Shown here: in pieces, positions 24,805 to 32,584 of the stretch | Numbering within the stretch: the stretch's first letter is position 1 | Layout: each line of letters begins with the position of its first letter | NCBI RefSeq assembly: GCF_001457035.1 | Contig: NZ_KQ758618.1 | Location: 434,001-498,000 of the forward strand | Origin: Fictibacillus enclensis | GTDB lineage: Bacteria; Bacillota; Bacilli; Bacillales; Fictibacillaceae | Reading direction: 5' to 3' | DNA length: 64,000 nucleotides | Made by a program: the position numbers and the translations under genes | The notes under the pieces: model-generated | Database searches by the model: none | Told to the model about the DNA's origin: nothing | The model's input: the letters and a program-made list of their open reading frames with translations, nothing else

Positions 24805-27209
24805 TGGCGACAAATAAGACGGCGAATCTCGGGCTAAACAGTTGGATCGGTTCGGATAGTGTTAAACGGGCGGAAATCAACGAGAACTTCGACAAGCTCG
24901 ATGCGAAGGCGAAAGAAAATGCGGATAAAATTAACGTCCTAAACAGCCAACAAATTAACGTAAAAGACGCAGCTTACGGCGCAGTAGGTGACGGTATTAA
25001 CGTAGACTTTCCTGCGATCGATGCGGCTTTGACTGCGACTAACGGAACCATTAAAGAAGTCGTTATACCTGACGGCGTTTATCTAATCAACAACACAATC
25101 GTTGTACCACGTAACGTACGGTTGAAACTCGGGCAGAACGCGGTAATCAAGCCGGTTACCGGTGACTTTAACGTCTTCCAGTTAAAACCGCAGTCGAGTA
25201 TTTCCGGAGGCCAAGTCGACCTTTCGGGCGTCACTTTTACGAAGGCGATTTTCTACTTTGATGCGGACGATGTATTTCAATTTTACGGTCAGTCTCATTA
25301 TCTCGAAAACATCAATTGCTTGGCGGCTAATCCGGGCAATGGTGCTTTCACAGGGACCGGAATTCTTATGGAAGCCAAAGCGCCAGGATCCGTAGCCATG
25401 CCGTTTATTGATAACGTTAAGTGTAATAATCTAACGTTTATCAACTTAGAGAAAGTCATTCACTTGCGAGTGGATTCGGCTTGGGAAGCGGCATACGCGT
25501 CCGACAATACCAAGATGGCGTGGGTGAACGCGAACTATTTCCATCAGATCACAGCGCAAAACTTTAAGTACGGAATTTATCTCGAAGGCACCAGTAATGT
25601 TCCGCGCGACGTAGCCGGTAACTACTTCCACGGTCAGTTCCAAGCGGAGCCAACTACCGAAGCGGTGTTGTATTGCGAATCAGCTTATAACATTTTCGAT
25701 ATTTTCCTTTGGGACGTTCACAAAATGCCGAAAGACAAACCGGCAATTTGGTTCGGAAGCAAGGCGAAATTCAATCGGGTTATTTCCGCGACAACACTCG
25801 AAATGGCGAATAACTGGCGCAATGACAATCCGGGTGGTCAAAACCATATTGATGCGCCAGGTAATTTTACGCAATCGAAAATGTTCGCGAGTGGTCTAAA
25901 CATGCCATATGCCGCGAATATGTACGGAAATCAAGACGATGCACTTGTACGAGGCAACCTTCGAGGCTACACGATTACGCAAACTAAAGGGCCGGCAGGC
26001 GTCGGAAATTTAGCAGATCTTTTAAATCCGGACACGGAGTACGGCGTGACGTGGGACACTTCGACGACTGACTATAACAATCCGATTGTTCTCGAGATAA
26101 ATATGACGTCTGATCCGGTTTGGTATCTGCAGTATTTCGGCGCGAGTAGCCCGTATTTTCAACTCCCAGAAGGTTTATTGATGGAAGGCTACGACGGCAA
26201 TACAGCGGAGTGGATATGGCTGCATGAATTCGGTGGCAATAAGTCAAGCGCGGTAAATATTTCGCCGCCTTACTCGGTAGTTGATAAGTGTACGAAATTA
26301 CGGCTAACTTTTTACGGTTGGGTATTGTCGGCAAAGAACACGCAAAAGAAAGTTACTATTTCCCGTCTTTTCGCAACGTCCGGCAATAAGGGCGGCAATA
26401 TGTACATGGAAAGATTCGCGAGTAAGCTGGAAATGGTTGACCCTGACGGCGTACCTAGAACGCTTGTAATGGGTGCTAACGGACAGCTAGGCGCAGGTGG
26501 GGCGGCATCTAACACGGTGTCCAGTTCATTACCGCCGACACAATCCGGTAAGCCGCAGATGATCGGAAACCAAGACGACGTTCTTGCGAATCTGCCTTCG
26601 TGGGCAACATATACCGTTAACTTAGCAAAAGCCGCAGGAGAACACATTAATATGTGGGATATTCGCGCAGAAAACTTCGCTTCTTACAATACGCCTACCG
26701 TTGCGTCTCCGTTAATTATCGAAATGGACTTCACAGCAAACCCTCTTTCGTTTGTAGAATCGCTAGGAGTCGCGATGCAATGGGGCGAGTCGGCGAAAAA
26801 CGTAAAGTTCGAAGTCGTAAAAACGTCAGGCGGTGCGTATTCCGTCGCTAAAGACATCACCGGAAATACGGACGATGTAGTACAGATTGCGTATAGAGCG
26901 TCCGCGATTTACAAAATAAAAATTACACTAAGCGAAGTAAATAACACGACGACAAACCGAGTTAAGATCGGACGTATTTTTGCGACAAGTGGCAAGTCGG
27001 AAGCTACGGCATTTATACCGCGACATGGCGGTAATATGTACGGCCCATTAGGGATTGCAAAGGTTACAACGCTACCAACAGCGTCTGCAGCCTACCGCGG
27101 TCAAATGTTGCGAGTAGAGGGCGGTACTAGTGTAGCGGATAAGATTTACGTGTGTCTGAAATCCGCAACAGAAACGTATTCATGGGTTCAATTCTCAGCA
27201 GGAAGTTAA
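24804..27209 (+). CDS. Beta-helix tailspike / receptor-binding protein
   Basis: An 801-residue protein. Residues 1-50 form a short N-terminal adaptor (LGLNSWIGSDSVKRAEINENFDKLD). About 55-340 is a pectate-lyase-3-type right-handed beta-helix, opening with the classic DAAYGAVGDGINVDFPAIDAAL. Two similar C-terminal domains follow: about 373-530 and 586-737, each beginning GNQDD and ending in a FATSG motif, probably carbohydrate-binding. The last 45 residues are a common fibre tip. Such proteins bind or cut cell-surface glycans. GTG overlaps the previous stop (TAGTG). Confidence 0.82.
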   Translation: MATNKTANLGLNSWIGSDSVKRAEINENFDKLDAKAKENADKINVLNSQQINVKDAAYGAVGDGINVDFPAIDAALTATNGTIKEVVIPDGVYLINNTIVVPRNVRLKLGQNAVIKPVTGDFNVFQLKPQSSISGGQVDLSGVTFTKAIFYFDADDVFQFYGQSHYLENINCLAANPGNGAFTGTGILMEAKAPGSVAMPFIDNVKCNNLTFINLEKVIHLRVDSAWEAAYASDNTKMAWVNANYFHQITAQNFKYGIYLEGTSNVPRDVAGNYFHGQFQAEPTTEAVLYCESAYNIFDIFLWDVHKMPKDKPAIWFGSKAKFNRVISATTLEMANNWRNDNPGGQNHIDAPGNFTQSKMFASGLNMPYAANMYGNQDDALVRGNLRGYTITQTKGPAGVGNLADLLNPDTEYGVTWDTSTTDYNNPIVLEINMTSDPVWYLQYFGASSPYFQLPEGLLMEGYDGNTAEWIWLHEFGGNKSSAVNISPPYSVVDKCTKLRLTFYGWVLSAKNTQKKVTISRLFATSGNKGGNMYMERFASKLEMVDPDGVPRTLVMGANGQLGAGGAASNTVSSSLPPTQSGKPQMIGNQDDVLANLPSWATYTVNLAKAAGEHINMWDIRAENFASYNTPTVASPLIIEMDFTANPLSFVESLGVAMQWGESAKNVKFEVVKTSGGAYSVAKDITGNTDDVVQIAYRASAIYKIKITLSEVNNTTTNRVKIGRIFATSGKSEATAFIPRHGGNMYGPLGIAKVTTLPTASAAYRGQMLRVEGGTSVADKIYVCLKSATETYSWVQFSAGS

Positions 27210-27210
27210 G

Positions 27211-27236
27211 GCGGGCTTTTGCCCGTCTTTTTATAT
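27211..27236 (+). terminator. Terminator after the tailspike
   Basis: GGCGGGC-TTTT-GCCCGTC followed by TTTTTA. Confidence 0.8.
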
Positions 27237-27259
27237 TTTGAAAAGGAGGTGATACGAAA

Positions 27260-27598
27260 ATGAACTATAAAGATAAAGTCGCGCGTTATAACAAATGCCT
27301 AGACATCATGATTGAAATTAACGAATTAAGACGCGAATACAGTCCGTCCATTCCGGAAGTAATTGAATTCCGGAAACTTGGCCAGGACTTCAAGCGGTCT
27401 GAGGATCCGAATTTAAAGCTTCTGGGCGCTCGTACTATCGATTATGTACGCGAGCTACACGAGATGGCAACGTTATTGCACTATTTCTCTCCAGACAGCC
27501 GGGCAGTTCGCAAACAAGAAGCGTTACTGAATAAAGCAAAAAGCGGGATGACCGTTGCCATTTTAAGAATACAAGGGGGTGAGTTAGGTGGCGTTTGA
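27260..27598 (+). CDS. Helical protein upstream of the tape measure
   Basis: A 112-residue, all-helical, charged protein starting MNYKDKVARYNKCLD behind AAAGGAGGTGAT. It overlaps the tape-measure gene by eleven bases. In siphophages the small gene before the tape measure is often a tail assembly chaperone; position is the only evidence here. It shows no programmed frameshift pair that I can see. Confidence 0.5.
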   Translation: MNYKDKVARYNKCLDIMIEINELRREYSPSIPEVIEFRKLGQDFKRSEDPNLKLLGARTIDYVRELHEMATLLHYFSPDSRAVRKQEALLNKAKSGMTVAILRIQGGELGGV

Positions 27599-29393
27599 TC
27601 TCAAAGCAGTCATAAGAATGACAGACAAAATTTCTAAACCTTTAAAGCAAATTCAAAGAAATACCGAAACACTATCTAAATCAACGACGGCTCTATCTAG
27701 CAACATCTCCAAGACGTCCAGCGTCGGTAAACGTGAGTATTCATCACTAATGAATTCTATGGGCGTACAAACCGACAAATTTGCGAACATGAGTGCCGAA
27801 AAAATGGCGTTCTATAAAGAGAAGTTTATCGCCAACGTTGAAGCCATGCAGAGGAAAGCTGGGCAGAGTTCGAAAATGCTCGATATGCTCGGGAACCACC
27901 CTATGTTCACTGTTTCGCGTGGTCTATTGCGTGTAACGCGTGGCCTAGACGAGATTGCTAAAAAGGGGGATCCTGCGTATGTAGCGTTAAAGCAATTAGG
28001 CAAGGGCGCTAATCTTAAACAGATACATGATCGCATTAAGCTGATTAACAGCGGTCTTACCCGTATGAATCAGATACTGCTGTTCGGAGGACTGGGCTTC
28101 ATCGGTCTGAACTATGGACTCGTTAAAGCATCTAATGCGCTTGATGGACGTTTGATACCGGCCCTGGATGCGCTGAAAAAGGCGTGGGCACCGGTGATTA
28201 AACCGTTCGTGCAGGCGTGGACGACGGTTGTTGTCTACATCATGAAAGGCGTTACGGCGATGGGTAAATTTTTGGGGAAGCTTTCCGAAACGCATCAAAC
28301 GATATCTAAGCTGGCGGGCGCCTTTATCTATCTAACGTTCTTATTTACGTTACTACTTTCGCCTCTGGCAATATGCGGTAAGTTGGTGCCGGGACTCGCA
28401 ATAGCGTTCCGATCGTTATGGCTGGCCGTGAGTCCGTTTATTATCGGGCTTGGTACGGTAGTCGGTGTGGCTGCGCTTGTGGCACTTGCTGTTATCGGTA
28501 TCGGTGTGGCGCTGGTTATTGCGTATAAGAAGGTCGCGTGGTTCCGAAATGGTGTAAACGCGGCTTGGAATTGGATTAAGACGCAGACTGTCGCAGCTTA
28601 TACGGCGGTCGCTAACTTCATTAAAGCGAAATTGGACCAAATCAAACAGTTTTGGGCGTCAAATGGAGCGATGATTAAAGAAGCGATGGGTAACGTAGGT
28701 ACCGTGGTAAAAGGCATAGCGATGGGTATTTTCGCTGTGATGTCGTTTGTATGGCCGGCTATCAAGTCGTTAATATCATCGGTCTGGAGCGGGATTAAAT
28801 CGATTATCTCCGGTGCGGTTAACGTGATACTTGGCGTAGTTAAGCTATTCGCTTCTGTTTTAACCGGCAACTGGTCCGCGGCTTGGTCGGCAGTTAAACA
28901 GATTCTGAAGGGAGCTCTACAAATCGTTATTGGCGCAGTAAGAACAACGTTCGGCAGCGTAAAAGATGCAATTGCATCGGCGATGGCTTCTGCGAAAGAC
29001 AAAGTTGCGGGGTTCTTTAGTCCGTTGCTTGGTTTTATTGACCAGGTGAAGTCGGCTTGGAGCGGTATGGTTTCTTCGATTCGCAGCTTTAAGATGCCGA
29101 GTATCGGAATGCCGAAGTTTCTGGGCGGTAACGGGCTAATTCAGTCTGGTAAATCACATGCGGGCGGTCTTTCAAACGTTCCGTATAACGGTTACCAGGC
29201 TACGTTGCACAAAGGAGAACGTATATTAACTCCAGAAGAAAATAAGGCGTTTAATAACGGTAAAACGGGCGGAAATACGTTCAAGTTTGGCGATATCCAT
29301 ATTAACGGCGGGCCGACTGACAAACATACGGTTAGACGCTTGATGGATGTAATGGTTAAAGAAATCGAAATGGCCGGCTTGGCAGGCTCGTAA
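27588..29393 (+). CDS. Phage tail tape-measure-like protein
   Basis: A 601-residue protein. The N-terminus AVIRMTDKISKPLKQIQRNT is a typical tape-measure opening; about 225-315 and 370-470 are long hydrophobic segments; the C-terminal SHAGGLSNVPYNGYQATLHKGERILTPEE is highly characteristic. It is short, which would set a short tail if the usual length rule holds. RBS GGGGGTGAG; GTG start. Unusually, the gene lies downstream of the tailspike and no tail-tube, Dit or Tal gene is found. A non-phage hydrophobic-repeat protein is an unlikely alternative. Confidence 0.8.
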   Translation: MAFDLKAVIRMTDKISKPLKQIQRNTETLSKSTTALSSNISKTSSVGKREYSSLMNSMGVQTDKFANMSAEKMAFYKEKFIANVEAMQRKAGQSSKMLDMLGNHPMFTVSRGLLRVTRGLDEIAKKGDPAYVALKQLGKGANLKQIHDRIKLINSGLTRMNQILLFGGLGFIGLNYGLVKASNALDGRLIPALDALKKAWAPVIKPFVQAWTTVVVYIMKGVTAMGKFLGKLSETHQTISKLAGAFIYLTFLFTLLLSPLAICGKLVPGLAIAFRSLWLAVSPFIIGLGTVVGVAALVALAVIGIGVALVIAYKKVAWFRNGVNAAWNWIKTQTVAAYTAVANFIKAKLDQIKQFWASNGAMIKEAMGNVGTVVKGIAMGIFAVMSFVWPAIKSLISSVWSGIKSIISGAVNVILGVVKLFASVLTGNWSAAWSAVKQILKGALQIVIGAVRTTFGSVKDAIASAMASAKDKVAGFFSPLLGFIDQVKSAWSGMVSSIRSFKMPSIGMPKFLGGNGLIQSGKSHAGGLSNVPYNGYQATLHKGERILTPEENKAFNNGKTGGNTFKFGDIHINGGPTDKHTVRRLMDVMVKEIEMAGLAGS

Positions 29394-29401
29394 AAACAAA
29401 T

Positions 29402-29437
29402 AGCCGTCATTCTTTCGTAAGGGTGGCGGTTTTTTCA
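29402..29437 (+). terminator. Terminator after the tape measure
   Basis: GCCGTCATTC / GGGTGGCGG with a TTTCGTAA loop and TTTTTT. Its 3' part, TCTTTCGTAAGGGTGGCGG, recurs at 31222-31240. Confidence 0.65.
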
Positions 29438-29494
29438 TTGTTCTGTTATAAGAAGATGGACATAATATAGTTTTAAGTAGGGGTAAGAGGGAAG

Positions 29495-29529
29495 TATACT
29501 TGTAAACAATTATTGGCTATACTTGTAAA
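29495..29529. promoter_or_regulatory. Direct-repeat operator before the toxin-antitoxin pair
   Basis: TATACTTGTAAA occurs at 29495-29506 and 29518-29529, 23 bp apart start to start, about 80 bp upstream of the antitoxin-like gene. Spacing of two helical turns suits a dimeric autoregulator. Inference. Confidence 0.4.
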
Positions 29530-29607
29530 GTTTTTACTTTTTTAAAAGGTTTTTGGTGCCTTAATGGGGAATTTATGTTAATATTAAGCACAGGAAGGGG
29601 ATGTCTT

Positions 29608-29865
29608 ATGACAACACTATATAAGACCGCTACGCTCGATATTGACACTCATCAAAGGGCACGGTACGCTAAATCGTCCGAAGGAGTGAGTGTAGTTATG
29701 CAAGAAAGAAAAGATATTGAGGAAATTAAAGAAATTTTAGGTTTTAATAACACTGAACCGATTGCGCTATCTCCTGGAGATCGTGAAGATGCCGAGGAAA
29801 AAGGTGACGCGTTTGCAGAGTGGTACGAAGAGGAGTTGCGAGAATTCTATGAGCGCGGAGAATAG
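29608..29865 (+). CDS. Antitoxin-like acidic protein
   Basis: An 85-residue protein (MTTLYKTATLDIDTHQRARY start) with a very acidic C-terminal third. ATG 29608 follows GGAAGGGG; the longer frame to 29575 lacks an RBS. It overlaps the toxin-like gene by 17 bases, the usual antitoxin-first order. It has no close antitoxin-family signature that I recognise, so the call rests on context. Confidence 0.5.
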   Translation: MTTLYKTATLDIDTHQRARYAKSSEGVSVVMQERKDIEEIKEILGFNNTEPIALSPGDREDAEEKGDAFAEWYEEELREFYERGE

Positions 29866-30226
29866 GCATAATCTTAAAAAGCTTAGTAAAGTCGCCTTAG
29901 ATCGCCGTAACGCCGATCAGGGCGATTTTTTCTTTGGGAAAATTATGTTACAGGGAAATCTCTGTTCCCGTCCTGTTTTTGTGGTGGGAAAGCATGGAGA
30001 TTCCAATGATACTAAAGATGTAATTATTTGCATAGGTACAACGCAACCTCAAAAATCCGATTACGATATTCCTGTACAACTACGTGAGAAGACATACATA
30101 CGAACAAATAAAATATACACTATAGGCAGGCATCAATTAGAATTTAAAATTAAACATTCAGTTAATCCTGTAGATATTCATACCATATGTGAAAACGTAG
30201 AGAAAGCCATAAGATTTAGACAATAA
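29849..30226 (+). CDS. PemK/MazF-like toxin
   Basis: About 125 residues. The barrel pattern QGDFFFGKI...RPVFVVGKHG...DVIICIGTTQ...NKIYTIGRHQ follows the PemK/MazF fold (GD at the first strand, RP before the second, IT/GT near the third). MazF toxins cut mRNA at short sequences. ATG 29849 is chosen from the overlap with the antitoxin; the longer frame to 29762 duplicates antitoxin coding sequence. A terminator follows at 30230. Likely stabilises the element. Confidence 0.6.
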   Translation: MSAENRHNLKKLSKVALDRRNADQGDFFFGKIMLQGNLCSRPVFVVGKHGDSNDTKDVIICIGTTQPQKSDYDIPVQLREKTYIRTNKIYTIGRHQLEFKIKHSVNPVDIHTICENVEKAIRFRQ

Positions 30227-30229
30227 TAC

Positions 30230-30265
30230 AGAGGACGCGATGAATATCGGTTCTCTTTTTTTTTT
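30230..30265 (+). terminator. Terminator of the toxin-antitoxin operon
   Basis: AGAGGAC-GCGAT / ATCG-GTTCTCT stem with a GAAT loop followed by a long T-run. Confidence 0.75.
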
Positions 30266-30369
30266 GAATATAAGACATTTATTCCTGGATTCCCACTAAT
30301 TCCCTGTAGCGTATTGCTAACCGTCACCGCCCGCTATTTGCTACGTTATACAGCGGAGAGGTGTTTTTT

Positions 30370-31161
30370 ATGACGTTCGTAAGTCCGATGTTACTCGGTA
30401 AAATTGACGCACCGTTTGATGACTCGCAGTACATAGCCGAACTGAAACTCGATGGTTTCCGCTTGGTCTATTCATCGTTGGGCGCCAAACCCCGCCTGTA
30501 TACCCGCCATAACACCCATGTCACTTCGCGATATCCTGAATTAACCGCGCTAGACCTTCCGCCTGGTATCGTTTTAGACGGTGAGCTAGTCGTATGTGAC
30601 GCCGACGGCAAACCCGATTTCGAAGCTTGTATGTCGCGGTTCAGCTCGCGTAAATCGAAGCAAGCGGTTACGTATTGCGTATTTGACGTGTTATATAGCG
30701 ACAACCAGTCCGTTATGCATCTACCGTTAGTCGAGCGCAAGGCTTTATTAGACGCAATCATACCAGTAAACAGTCCAACGCTAACAAAGGTCGGCGTCAT
30801 TGACGGCTTGCACGCCCGCCAGCTTTATGACGTATGCTGCGCGCAATCCTTAGAAGGCGTAGTACTTAAGCGAAAGGACTCCGCATATCTTACCGGCAAG
30901 CGATCCGATACATGGCTAAAGATCGTCAATTACACGTTTACTGACGTATGGGTGGCCGGCTTAACCGCAAACGGCGACTGGCTGCTCGAGTTTGATGACG
31001 GAACCCCCGCCGGTATTTGCGAATTTGCTCCGCCGTTAGCGCGTAAGACCGTTTACCGCAATTTCGAAGGCCGTGGCGAACCGATTAAAGTACGCGTCAA
31101 ACACCGTAGTCTTACGAAGGGCGGGTACTTGCGCATACCCTCGTTTTTACATTTTTTATGA
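30370..31161 (+). CDS. ATP-dependent DNA ligase (minimal, phage-type)
   Basis: A 263-residue enzyme that seals nicks. All nucleotidyl-transferase motifs are present: I ELKLDGFR with nucleophile K26, III DGELVV (70-75), IIIa FDVLY (105-109), IV EGVVLKR (162-168), V WLKIVNY (182-188), then an OB domain. ATG 30370 with GGAGAG is preferred over the GTG nine bases upstream. Small ligases of this type occur in Bacillus phages and plasmids. No polymerase or primase is encoded nearby. Confidence 0.88.
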   Translation: MTFVSPMLLGKIDAPFDDSQYIAELKLDGFRLVYSSLGAKPRLYTRHNTHVTSRYPELTALDLPPGIVLDGELVVCDADGKPDFEACMSRFSSRKSKQAVTYCVFDVLYSDNQSVMHLPLVERKALLDAIIPVNSPTLTKVGVIDGLHARQLYDVCCAQSLEGVVLKRKDSAYLTGKRSDTWLKIVNYTFTDVWVAGLTANGDWLLEFDDGTPAGICEFAPPLARKTVYRNFEGRGEPIKVRVKHRSLTKGGYLRIPSFLHFL

Positions 31162-31221
31162 TCAAATACAACTATAAGCTGTTGGATTCCGGTGTAATTA
31201 ATGATAACCGAAATTCCACAC

Positions 31222-31240
31222 TCTTTCGTAAGGGTGGCGG
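31222..31240. repeat. Second copy of a 19-bp repeat
   Basis: TCTTTCGTAAGGGTGGCGG matches 29411-29429 exactly. The two copies bracket the toxin-antitoxin and ligase genes. Confidence 0.7.
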
Positions 31241-31249
31241 ATTCTTACA

Positions 31250-31288
31250 TTGAAAAAACCACCCCATAGATTGGAGTGGTTTTTTTAT
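31250..31288. terminator. Bidirectional terminator after the ligase
   Basis: AAAAAACCAC-CCCA / TGGAGTGGTTTTTTT around ATAGAT; convergent with the zinc-ribbon gene. Confidence 0.8.
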
Positions 31289-31290
31289 TA

Positions 31291-31467
31291 TTACTGATTA
31301 AACCCTTTATCAAAGTACATATCCTCTTGTCCAATTAGGATTTCTTGCTTGCAATTTGGACATTTAGCCTCATTATTTTCAATCCTTGAACTTCTAAAGG
31401 AAACTTCGTCCAATTGAATAGGAGAAGTAAAAGACTTTTTGCATTTGGGACATTTAACCATCAACAT
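31291..31467 (-). CDS. Small zinc-ribbon protein
   Basis: A 58-residue protein with CPKC near the start and CPNC about 32 residues later, a standard zinc ribbon. AAAGGAGG is 11 bases from the ATG at 31467; an ATG at 31479 is too close to the RBS. It is the only reverse-strand gene in this half of the element. Function unknown. Confidence 0.6.
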   Translation of the reverse strand: MLMVKCPKCKKSFTSPIQLDEVSFRSSRIENNEAKCPNCKQEILIGQEDMYFDKGFNQ

Positions 31468-31566
31468 TCGATCATACACCTCCTTTGGTAATTTACAATT
31501 TTCTACAACTAAAAAGGAAATTCCTTCTAATTGTCGAAAAGTTAGGTATGAAAGGAGAGATATTTC

Positions 31567-31854
31567 TTGAACAAGAAAAAGCTAAGATTTGCAATTTTAA
31601 AAGAGATTGATGCTGGAAACGCTCCTTTGAATGAACACGACTTTTCTGTGAGCGAAGAGGAATTCGATGAAGCAATTAATTTCCTTACCAGAGAAAAGTA
31701 CCTGATTGGTATTACTTGGGGAGACAACAGACCTATCGTGAGCTTGATTGGCCCAATAGTTACTGAAAAGGGTGAAACATATCTCGAGGAAAACAGTTTG
31801 TTGGCAAAAGCATATAAAGGATTAAAAGAAGCTAGAGAATGGATTAAGTTATAA
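31567..31854 (+). CDS. YjcQ-family protein
   Basis: A 95-residue winged-helix-like protein. MNKKKLRFAILKEIDAGN and the later FLTREKYLIG and VTEKGETYLEEN match YjcQ of B. subtilis, a prophage-associated family of unknown function with a DNA-binding-type fold. The TTG start has AAAGGAGAGA upstream. It is monocistronic, between the ligase/zinc-ribbon pair and yolD. Confidence 0.75.
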   Translation: MNKKKLRFAILKEIDAGNAPLNEHDFSVSEEEFDEAINFLTREKYLIGITWGDNRPIVSLIGPIVTEKGETYLEENSLLAKAYKGLKEAREWIKL

Positions 31855-31909
31855 TTTGGTAACATTTGTTAACCTTGGTCATCGAATTAGAAAAGTGAGT
31901 AACATATGG

Positions 31910-31940
31910 AGAATCGGCAGCACAAAGTCGGTTCTTTTTT
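31910..31940 (+). terminator. Terminator after the YjcQ-like gene
   Basis: AGAATCG / CGGTTCT stem around a CAGCACAAAGT-type loop, then TTTTTT. Confidence 0.6.
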
Positions 31941-31948
31941 ATTTCCTG

Positions 31949-31978
31949 TTTACAAGAACATGTGTTCGGTAATAATAT
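31949..31978 (+). promoter_or_regulatory. yolD promoter with LexA/DinR box
   Basis: TTTACA (31949-31954) and TAATAT (31973-31978) flank GAACATGTGTTC (31956-31967), a perfect match to the Bacillus LexA core GAAC-N4-GTTC. The box lies between -35 and -10, an ideal repressor position, so the YolD gene should be DNA-damage inducible. Confidence 0.75.
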
Positions 31979-31999
31979 AGAATAAAGGAGTGATTTACT

Positions 32000-32332
32000 A
32001 TGTTAAAGGATCGCGGTGGAATCAAATGGACTTCTTTAATGTTACCTGAACACGTAAAAGCCTTGCGCGAATTTGATTGGGACATAACGAAAATTGAGCG
32101 GCCGGTATTAGATGAACAACAACTCGAGGAAATAAATGAAACGATATGCGCAGCCATGGAGTTCAATAAAGCGGTTAAGATTGCGTATTATAAATCCGGT
32201 CGAATCGAAACTACAAACGGCCATATTCATTATCTTGACGTGCATAACAAGCAAGTACGCCTCGTCAACAAAGGCGGCACGATAAGCCGTATTAAATTCG
32301 AGGATATAACGGAATTAACCATTGATGAATAG
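32000..32332 (+). CDS. yolD: YolD-like protein
   Basis: A 110-residue YolD-family protein: MLKDRGGIKWTSLMLPEHV, then the DEQQLEEINETI helix and a beta-rich end with GHIHYLDVHNKQVRL. YolD proteins usually sit beside a Y-family polymerase (UvrX/YqjW) and belong to the SOS response. Here it stands alone as the last gene before attR, but it keeps a LexA box. RBS AAAGGAG. Confidence 0.85.
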   Translation: MLKDRGGIKWTSLMLPEHVKALREFDWDITKIERPVLDEQQLEEINETICAAMEFNKAVKIAYYKSGRIETTNGHIHYLDVHNKQVRLVNKGGTISRIKFEDITELTIDE

Positions 32333-32470
32333 GCGCAGTTTGGGTATTATAAGGTTATCGCAATACACCGTCTTGAACGGTTGTAGTTATCGACCCTTTG
32401 CGCAAATAACAATCGTCTGAAACGTACATAAACGTTGATATTATCGTAAATAATCTCACGCACAACATAC
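32333..32470. promoter_or_regulatory. Right end of the element, possible attP arm
   Basis: No gene. GATATTAT and AATAATCTCAC (32443-32465) resemble the left-end sequence at 14890-14925, and several TTATCG motifs occur. Candidate integrase arm sites. Confidence 0.35.
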
Positions 32471-32570
32471 CGGAGGATTCACCATCGACAACCCGAACGC
32501 CATCGCGTCCTGCGGATGCGGATCTTCCTTCCGTACAGCCGTCAATGCCGGAACTCCTGAAGAGTGCTAA
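32471..32570 (+). repeat. attR: right copy of the 100-bp direct repeat
   Basis: Identical to the last 100 bases of yutM. It is the original chromosomal 3' end, now without a start, still followed by its own terminator. Confidence 0.95.
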
Positions 32571-32584
32571 TAAGCTATACACGG

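Larger units (their letters stand above)
14765..32570. mobile_element. 17.7-kb integrative element (phage-satellite-like) in the 3' end of yutM
   Basis: It is bounded by a perfect 100-bp repeat of the yutM end, with a tyrosine integrase next to the left junction. Contents: repressor and operator, membrane-protein block, protein-free region, HNH protein, coupled micro-ORFs, tailspike, tape-measure protein, toxin-antitoxin pair, ATP-dependent ligase, YjcQ- and YolD-like genes. I find no terminase, portal, capsid, tail tube, holin or lysin. Most reading frames look intact, arguing against an old wreck. Alternatives are a trimmed prophage or a satellite that needs a helper phage. Confidence 0.9.
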
